Positions 9,069 to 13,665 of a stretch of 13,665 bases of DNA are shown piece after piece. The notes below the pieces were generated by a model. It had not been told where the DNA came from, searched no databases, and worked only from the letters and a program-made list of their open reading frames with translations. This DNA comes from an uncultured Collinsella sp. (GTDB lineage: Bacteria; Actinomycetota; Coriobacteriia; Coriobacteriales; Coriobacteriaceae). Position 1 is the stretch's first letter. Each line of letters starts with the position of its first letter. The position numbers and the translations under genes are program-made. The stretch is taken from NCBI GenBank assembly GCA_900552185.1, contig URYT01000040.1:1-13665 (forward strand). The letters run 5' to 3'.

Positions 9069-9100
9069 ATTCGGCCGCAGGGAACGAATGACGCCCGAGA

Positions 9101-9139
9101 ACGGGGGCGCAGGACAACCTGCGCCCCCGTTTTTGTTTT
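9101..9139 (+). terminator. Strong rho-independent terminator of the marR-ABC operon
   Basis: ACGGGGGCGCAGG (9101-9113) pairs perfectly over 13 bases with CCTGCGCCCCCGT (9118-9130) around the loop ACAA. TTTTGTTTT follows directly at 9131-9139. It lies about 30 bases after the stop of the second ABC gene, so it ends this operon and insulates the DAHP synthase gene. Confidence 0.95.
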
Positions 9140-9237
9140 GCGGCCCTCGAACCGCCTCCCCTACGACCTGATTGACAGCCCCTCCCAGGCCACATGGCAT
9201 CATTCCATTCCAGGGCCAGCTGACGTTTGCCCAGATA

Positions 9238-9275
9238 AAACCTGCCAAAATAAACCTGTCCTTTTTGGTAGGTTT
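9238..9275. promoter_or_regulatory. Three copies of AAACCTRYC upstream of the DAHP synthase promoter
   Basis: AAACCTGCC (9238-9246) and AAACCTGTC (9252-9260) are direct repeats 14 bases apart. GGTAGGTTT (9267-9275) is the same motif inverted (AAACCTACC). The cluster ends 15 bases before the -35 box at 9291. The first and third copies form a dyad with one mismatch. Repeated, regularly spaced motifs just upstream of a promoter suggest a cooperative regulator of aromatic amino acid synthesis. As RNA the first and last copies could also pair, but they appear to lie upstream of the transcription start. Confidence 0.45.
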
Positions 9276-9290
9276 CGAGGTGACAAGGAC

Positions 9291-9319
9291 TTGCACTTTA
9301 GCGTGCGACAGCGGATAAT
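9291..9319 (+). promoter_or_regulatory. Promoter of the DAHP synthase gene
   Basis: TTGCAC (9291-9296) and GATAAT (9314-9319) are separated by exactly 17 bases, with the -10 box one base from the housekeeping consensus. Transcription would start near 9326, giving a leader of about 48 bases. GAGGAG at 9362-9367 is the ribosome binding site, 6 bases before the ATG. There is no room in this leader for a peptide-based attenuator, so control by DNA binding or by enzyme feedback is more likely. Confidence 0.7.
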
Positions 9320-9373
9320 GCCGAGCATTCGACAATACGCTTATTGCTCTTTCTATAGATTGAGGAGACTCCT

Positions 9374-10405
9374 ATGGCCATGGAATTCAAACGCAGGCTG
9401 CCGATCCCCATGGAGATCCGCGAGGAAATGCCGCTTTCTGCCGAGCTTACCGCCAAAAAGCAGGCATTCGACGCCGAGGTCGCCAAAGTCTTTACCGGCG
9501 AGGACGCACGCAAGGTGCTCATCATCGGCCCGTGCTCTGCCGACCGCGAGGACTCGGTACTTGAGTACATGAACCGGCTGGCCAAGACCGCCGAAGAGGT
9601 CAAGGACAAGCTCATCATCATTCCGCGCGTCTACACCAATAAGCCGCGCACCAAGGGCACCGGCTACAAAGGCCTGCTGCACAACCCCAACCCTGAGGCT
9701 CCCGACGACCTGCTCGAAGGCGTCAAGGCCATCCGCCATATGCACCTGCGCGTTATTGAGGAAACGGGCTTCTTCACCGCCGACGAGATGCTCTATCCGT
9801 CAAACTACCAGTACCTCGTTGACCTGCTGAGCTATGTTGCCGTGGGTGCACGCTCGGTCGAGAACCAGGAGCATCGCCTTGTGTCGAGCGGCATTTCGGT
9901 ACCCGTCGGCATGAAGAATCCCACTGCCGGCTCTACCACCGTTATGCTCAACTCCATTTACGCCGCGCAGGCACACCAGAGCTTCATCTTCCGCAACTGG
10001 GAAGTCGAGTGCGACGGCAACCCGCTTGCGCACGCTGTCATGCGCGGCTACATCGGTCTCGATGGGCGCACCTACCCCAACTACCACTACGAACACCTGG
10101 AACGCCTGGCCGAGCGCTATACCGAGCACGCCGGCTATGCCAACCCGGCAGCGGTCATCGACTGCAACCACGACAACTCGGGTAAACGTCCGCTGGAGCA
10201 GTATCGCATTTGCAAGGAGGTGCTCGACAGCTGCCGCCGCAACGAATCCATCTCCAAGCTCGTCAAGGGCTTTATGATCGAGTCTTATCTGGAGGACGGC
10301 AACCAGCCGGTCGACGGCGGCGTCTTTGGCAAGTCGATCACCGACCCGTGCCTGGGCTGGGAGGAGTCCGAGCGGCTGCTTTACGACATTGCAGAAGAGA
10401 TCTAG
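9374..10405 (+). CDS. aroF: 3-deoxy-7-phosphoheptulonate (DAHP) synthase, type I
   Basis: The cytoplasmic enzyme condenses phosphoenolpyruvate with erythrose 4-phosphate to DAHP, the first step of the shikimate pathway to aromatic amino acids. The 343 residues match the AroF/AroG/AroH group of about 350: GPCSADRED near 52-60 (GPCSIHD in E. coli), the substrate-binding KPRTKGTGYKGL near 89-100, the GARSVENQEHR block with PVGMKN, a metal-site DCNHDNSGK, FMIESYLEDGNQ, and SITDPCLGWEES near the C-terminus. ATG 9374 is set by GAGGAG six bases upstream; a second ATG two codons later is less well placed. The gene is a single-gene unit with its own promoter and terminator. I cannot tell which aromatic amino acid inhibits it, so the symbol follows the E. 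coli paralogue group rather than a proven equivalence. Confidence 0.95.
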   Translation: MAMEFKRRLPIPMEIREEMPLSAELTAKKQAFDAEVAKVFTGEDARKVLIIGPCSADREDSVLEYMNRLAKTAEEVKDKLIIIPRVYTNKPRTKGTGYKGLLHNPNPEAPDDLLEGVKAIRHMHLRVIEETGFFTADEMLYPSNYQYLVDLLSYVAVGARSVENQEHRLVSSGISVPVGMKNPTAGSTTVMLNSIYAAQAHQSFIFRNWEVECDGNPLAHAVMRGYIGLDGRTYPNYHYEHLERLAERYTEHAGYANPAAVIDCNHDNSGKRPLEQYRICKEVLDSCRRNESISKLVKGFMIESYLEDGNQPVDGGVFGKSITDPCLGWEESERLLYDIAEEI

Positions 10406-10414
10406 AAACGGCAG

Positions 10415-10466
10415 AGCGCCGTCCAGCCCCGCGTCTGATGCGCGATGGGCCGGGCGGCGCTTTTTT
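10415..10466 (+). terminator. Rho-independent terminator of the DAHP synthase gene
   Basis: AGCGCCG (10415-10421) pairs with CGGCGCT at the foot of a long, slightly imperfect stem. The stem continues through CCAGCCC against GGGCCGG, with one mismatch, and is capped by CGCG pairing with CGCG. TTTTTT at 10461-10466 follows. The stop codon of the gene is only about ten bases upstream. This is the last element that clearly belongs to the left-hand block. Confidence 0.9.
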
Positions 10467-10511
10467 GTCCCGGGTGCCGGAGCCGCTGTCTGCGGCTATT
10501 TCATTTTCAGA
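10467..10511. other. Junction between the Coriobacteriia-like and Lachnospiraceae-like blocks
   Basis: This short stretch separates two converging units whose codon use and protein relatives differ. It contains a hairpin, AGCCGC (10481-10486) with GCGGCT (10492-10497) around a 5-base loop, followed on the plus strand by ATTTCATTTTC. Read from the histidine kinase side the hairpin is not followed by a U-tract, so that gene has no complete terminator here. No insertion-sequence end, tRNA or attachment-site repeat is visible at the boundary. Confidence 0.6.
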
Positions 10512-11918
10512 TCACAGATTCACAGCCCGCGGCAGGGTGAAGATGAATTCCGAGCCCACGCCGGCGGTGCTGATCACGTCGATGTTTTCCCCGTGGGCCT
10601 GGATGATCTCCTTTACGATGGAGAGGCCCAGCCCCGTGCCCTTTTTGTCCTTTCCTCTGGAAAGGTCGGATTTGTAGAAACGGTCCCAGATCTTTTTCAG
10701 GGAATCCTTGGGGATCCCCACGCCGGTGTCCTTGACGGAAACGAAGACCTTTTCGTACCGGGGCGCAGTCTGGATATAGATCACGGAGCCGTTGTGGCTG
10801 AACTTGATGGCATTGTCCAGGAGGTTATAAAGGACCTGCTGGATCTTTCCCAGATCCGCGTAGACCATCAGTACGTCGTCGGTAAAGGTCAGGTCCAGGA
10901 CGATGTCTCTGGCGCTGCAGGTGCCCTCAAAGGAGGCCGCCGTGTCCTTGATGACCCGGTTGATGTCGAAATTGCTGCGGGACAGAAAGCCCTTGCTGTC
11001 TAAGGAGTTTAAGGTGAGCATTCCTTCGGTCAGCTTATTGAGCCGCTTCGTCTCAGAGATCACGATCCCCAGATATTTTTCCTCCAGCTCCGGCGGGATG
11101 GTGCCGTCTAAAATGGCTTCCAGATAGCCCTTGATGGAGGTCAGGGGGGAGCGGAAATCGTGGGATACGTTGGCGATGAAGGATTTCTGGTATTCCTCCA
11201 TCTTTCCCAGCTCGCTGGACATATAGTTTAAGGTGTCGGCCAGATAGCCCATTTCATCATTGGTCTTTACTTTTATGGTGTGGTCCAGATTGCCGCCGGC
11301 GTATTCCATGGCTCCAGCGGTGATCTTTTTCAAAGGAAAATACACAGTTCTGGTGAATACTAAAAGGATGATCAGGGACAGGAAGAAGATAATGGCCGCA
11401 GTGATGTATACAATATTCAGGATCTGGTTCTGGCTGTCCAGGATCCGCTCCACGGGCATGTGGAGCACTACATAGCCGTATGTATTGAAATTTCCGGTGA
11501 TGGGGGCCAGTACCGATAAGGTCTCGCCGGGGAACATGCCGAAGAAGTCCCCGATGATATAGGACTTGTTTCCTGTGACCGTGGGATCGAAGCCCTCGAT
11601 GGTCTTTCCCGAATGGGAGGCGGGAGAGGTCTCGGCCACCACAGCGCCTTTATGGTCCAGGACCCAGGCAGAGGCCCCCAGATAGGTGGATACGGCCTCC
11701 AGCTGCGGGTTGGCCGTATCCAGGGAGATGGTCTTTCCCTGGTAAATATCGCTGTATGTGGAGGCCAGGAGGTTGGCTTCATCGTACATGGCATCGGACC
11801 GCTCCCGGACCAGATATTCATGGGTCATGTGGGAGGAAAAGGTGGCGATGAGGACAAAGCCCAGAAGGCCGAACAGGAGATAGCCCAGGACAAACTTGGT
11901 GTACAGGGAATGTGTCAT
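10512..11918 (-). CDS. Sensor histidine kinase of a two-component system
   Basis: This 468-residue membrane kinase has TM1 near residues 8-28, an extracytoplasmic sensor region of about 140 residues, TM2 near 168-190, a HAMP linker (about 191-243), and then the kinase core. The phospho-acceptor is His253 in NVSHDFRSPLTS. The ATP-binding domain shows the N box LLDNAIKF (366-373), G1 DTGVGIP (397-403), F box RFYKSD and G2 GTGLGLSIVKE (427-437). All residues needed for autophosphorylation are present. The signal is unknown: the sensor region has no motif I recognise. The start ATG overlaps the response regulator stop by 4 bases (ATGA), with GAGG seven bases upstream, so the two proteins are coupled partners. 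It uses ATA, AAA, GGA and AGG codons more than the genes left of 10466 do, and looks like a Lachnospiraceae protein. Confidence 0.95.
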   Translation of the reverse strand: MTHSLYTKFVLGYLLFGLLGFVLIATFSSHMTHEYLVRERSDAMYDEANLLASTYSDIYQGKTISLDTANPQLEAVSTYLGASAWVLDHKGAVVAETSPASHSGKTIEGFDPTVTGNKSYIIGDFFGMFPGETLSVLAPITGNFNTYGYVVLHMPVERILDSQNQILNIVYITAAIIFFLSLIILLVFTRTVYFPLKKITAGAMEYAGGNLDHTIKVKTNDEMGYLADTLNYMSSELGKMEEYQKSFIANVSHDFRSPLTSIKGYLEAILDGTIPPELEEKYLGIVISETKRLNKLTEGMLTLNSLDSKGFLSRSNFDINRVIKDTAASFEGTCSARDIVLDLTFTDDVLMVYADLGKIQQVLYNLLDNAIKFSHNGSVIYIQTAPRYEKVFVSVKDTGVGIPKDSLKKIWDRFYKSDLSRGKDKKGTGLGLSIVKEIIQAHGENIDVISTAGVGSEFIFTLPRAVNL

Positions 11919-12625
11919 CGTTTTACCTCGAATTTATAGCCGATCCCCCATACAGTGGAGAGGGACCAGTATTCGTTGTCCTTGATCTTCTCCCGGAGAC
12001 GCTTGATGTGTACGTCCACCGTGCGGGTGTCTCCAATATATTCATACCCCCAGATATGGTCCAGGAGCTGCTCCCTGGTAAAGACCTGGTTGGGAGAGGA
12101 CGCAAGGAAGTAAAGAAGCTCCAGCTCCTTGGGCGGCATGTCCACGGAACGGCCCTTATAGAGCACGGAATAATTGGTCAGGTTTACGACGAGATCCGGA
12201 TATTCCACAAACTCTCCCTGCTGCTTCGGCACAGAGGAGACGGCGGAGGAACCGGCCTGGTAGCGGCGCAGGACGGCCTTTACCCGGGCCACCAGCTCCT
12301 TGGAGTCGAAGGGCTTTATCATATAGTCGTCGGCCCCCAGCTCCAGCCCCAGGACTTTGTCGAAGATCTCTCCCTTGGCCGAAAGCATGATGATGGGGAC
12401 CTGGGAGACGGTGCGCAGCTCCCGGCATACCTGGTAGCCGTCGATCCCCGGGAGCATCAGATCCAGCAGCACCAGGTTTGGCTTAAAGGAAGGAAATTCC
12501 CGGAGCGCCGATTCCCCATCCCCCACGATCTTTGTTTCATAGCATTCCTTCATCAGGTACAGTGAGATCAGCTCCGCGATATTGGCATCGTCGTCCACGA
12601 TCAGGATCCTCTGTTTATCAACCAT
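11915..12625 (-). CDS. OmpR-family response regulator
   Basis: This 236-residue DNA-binding regulator is the partner of the adjacent kinase. The receiver domain (about 5-120) has the acidic pair Asp11-Asp12, the phospho-acceptor Asp55 in LLDLMLPG, Ser82 in the switch position and Lys104 in KPF. A linker containing SSAVSSVPKQQ leads to the winged-helix domain (about 140-234), with the recognition helix in TRTVDVHIKRLREKI and the closing WGIGYKFE. Every functional residue is intact and the length is typical. The start ATG 12625 has GGGAGG 8 bases upstream; a nearer ATG five bases before it is out of frame. The gene begins 22 bases after the mutS2 stop, so the three genes are probably one transcript read from the right. 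Target genes cannot be deduced. Confidence 0.95.
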   Translation of the reverse strand: MVDKQRILIVDDDANIAELISLYLMKECYETKIVGDGESALREFPSFKPNLVLLDLMLPGIDGYQVCRELRTVSQVPIIMLSAKGEIFDKVLGLELGADDYMIKPFDSKELVARVKAVLRRYQAGSSAVSSVPKQQGEFVEYPDLVVNLTNYSVLYKGRSVDMPPKELELLYFLASSPNQVFTREQLLDHIWGYEYIGDTRTVDVHIKRLREKIKDNEYWSLSTVWGIGYKFEVKR

Positions 12626-12647
12626 TCCATGTTCCTCCCTGTCAGTT

Positions 12648-13665
12648 TTACTTAAATGTCACAATGGTAACTCCGGTATCGCCTTCTCCAAAATCGCCCA
12701 GCCGGAACTCCTTCACGTATTTCAGTTTTTTCAGATGCTTATGGACCCCGGCCTTTAAGGCGCCGGTCCCCCGTCCGTGGACCACACGCACCTTGGGAAG
12801 GTGGGCCAGGTAGGCATCGTCCAGGTACTTATCCAGTACGGGAATGGCCTCGTCCACGGTCATGCCGATCAGGTTCACCTCCGGGGAAACGGAGAAGGAC
12901 TTGGACATCTTGATCTTTCCGCTGCCGGTATTGTTCTTTTTCATCAGATCCATACCGGGACCGGAAATGGCCGGCTCGTTTAAAAGCTCCAGGTCCTTGA
13001 TGTTCACCAGAGACCGCAGGATCCCCATTTGTACGTACAGATCGCCCTTGGAGTTGGGCAGGGAGCTGACGGTGCCGTTTAAGTTCATGGTCAGCACCTT
13101 GACCCCGTCCCCGATCTTTAATTTCTTTGGAGAAATGGTTTTCTTCGGGCCTTTTTCATTTTTAAGGCTCAGGTTTTTATCGACCTTGTCCAGCTTTTCC
13201 CGAAGCTTTGTGCGCTCTGCTTCCAGCTCCTTTCCTACGCCGGAGGACTGGGCCAGCTTATTGATCTGGCGGATGGTCTGGTCGGCGGTCTCCTTGGCCT
13301 CCCTGAGGATCCTTTGGGCCTCCTCGTTGGCGTTTCGGATCAGCTTGTCCTTCCGCTCGTCAAACCGCTCCTCCTTCTGCTCCAGGCGGCTCTTTAACCG
13401 GGAGATCTCCGATTTATAGGAGGCGATCTCCTCCCGTTCCTTTTCGATGGTGACGCGGCTTTCCTCCAGGCTGGCCAGCAGGTCCTCAAAGGCCTCGTCG
13501 CCTTCCTCCAGACGGGACTTTGCATCCTGGATAATGAAATCGGGAAGCCCCAGCTTCTGGGAGATGGCAAAGGCGTTGCTCTTTCCCGGAATGCCGATGA
13601 GCAGGCGGTAGGTGGGCCTTAAGGTCTCCACATCAAATTCACAGCAGGCGTTCTCCACGCCGGGA
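12648..13665 (-). CDS. mutS2: Endonuclease MutS2, C-terminal part, 5' end beyond right edge
   Basis: MutS2 is a MutS-type ATPase that binds branched DNA and stalled or collided ribosomes and limits recombination, rather than doing mismatch repair. About 338 residues are present; full MutS2 is about 780-790. The fragment starts in the last part of the ATPase domain (FDVETLRPTYRLLIGIPGKS), continues into a long charged coiled coil (about 40-160 of the fragment), a small KOW-like beta domain (near 178-225), and the Smr domain at the end (about 258-336) with VVHGRGTGALK. The Smr motif usually written LDLRG or LDLHG reads VNLIG here, so the acidic and basic residues linked to nuclease activity are absent. 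The frame remains open to the last base, so an internal GTG near 13658 is a valine, not the start. MutS2 is typical of Bacillota and, to my knowledge, generally missing from Actinomycetota. Confidence 0.95.
   Translation of the reverse strand, partial: PGVENACCEFDVETLRPTYRLLIGIPGKSNAFAISQKLGLPDFIIQDAKSRLEEGDEAFEDLLASLEESRVTIEKEREEIASYKSEISRLKSRLEQKEERFDERKDKLIRNANEEAQRILREAKETADQTIRQINKLAQSSGVGKELEAERTKLREKLDKVDKNLSLKNEKGPKKTISPKKLKIGDGVKVLTMNLNGTVSSLPNSKGDLYVQMGILRSLVNIKDLELLNEPAISGPGMDLMKKNNTGSGKIKMSKSFSVSPEVNLIGMTVDEAIPVLDKYLDDAYLAHLPKVRVVHGRGTGALKAGVHKHLKKLKYVKEFRLGDFGEGDTGVTIVTFK

Noticed and set aside
9140..9236. Possible small RNA or attenuator between the ABC terminator and the DAHP synthase promoter
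   Set aside because: I see no clear promoter, stable hairpin plus U-tract, or open frame with a ribosome binding site in this stretch.
7449..9335. A 628-residue minus-strand open frame opposite the second ABC gene
   Set aside because: Composition shadow, rich in His, Val, Ala, Gly and Asp. It crosses the strong terminator at 9101-9139, and the plus-strand product is unmistakable.
10481..10508. Hairpin at the junction as a terminator for the kinase operon
   Set aside because: A 6-base stem is present, but on the minus strand no U-tract follows; on the plus strand the tail ATTTCATTTTC is interrupted and a full terminator already lies just upstream.

Overview
The window joins two blocks of different bacterial character. 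Positions 1 to about 10466 look like a gut Coriobacteriia genome, most likely Collinsella or a close relative. The genes there are GC-rich, favour GGC, CGC and CTG/CTC codons, and code for anaerobic sugar fermentation. Positions about 10512 to 13665 look like a Lachnospiraceae (Bacillota) genome: a mutS2, response regulator, histidine kinase operon with more GGA, TTA, ATA, AGG and CGG codons. The taxonomic calls come from reading the proteins and codons; no database search was run.

Layout, left to right. (1) A 5'-proximal part of pflB (pyruvate formate-lyase) on the minus strand, running off the left edge. (2) A 470-base gap holding the pflB leader, a candidate promoter with an upstream dyad, and the terminator of the next operon. 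(3) A minus-strand pair: a short-chain dehydrogenase/reductase followed by a KdgT-type 2-keto-3-deoxygluconate permease. (4) A 289-base AT-rich divergent control region with several dyads. (5) A plus-strand operon of a MarR-type regulator and two overlapping ABC exporter genes, closed by a textbook terminator. (6) A plus-strand, single-gene unit for type I DAHP synthase, the first step of aromatic amino acid synthesis, with a clear promoter, three copies of a 9-base motif upstream, and its own terminator. (7) A junction of about 45 bases. (8) A minus-strand operon read from the right edge: the 3' part of mutS2, then an OmpR-type response regulator and a sensor histidine kinase.

How the parts work together. 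The MarR regulator probably senses a toxic compound and controls the heterodimeric exporter downstream. In the exporter, subunit 1 has a degenerate ATP site and subunit 2 the catalytic residues, as in TM287/288-type exporters. The dehydrogenase and permease fit uptake and interconversion of a keto-deoxy sugar acid. PFL makes acetyl-CoA and formate from the resulting pyruvate. The response regulator and kinase overlap by 4 bases and form one signalling pair.

I found no tRNA, rRNA, CRISPR array, insertion sequence or phage gene. No clearly new biological system is visible. The points most worth a second look are the taxonomic junction near 10467-10511, the repeated motif upstream of the DAHP synthase promoter, the dyads between the dehydrogenase and marR, and the roughly 210-residue extracellular insert in the first ABC subunit.
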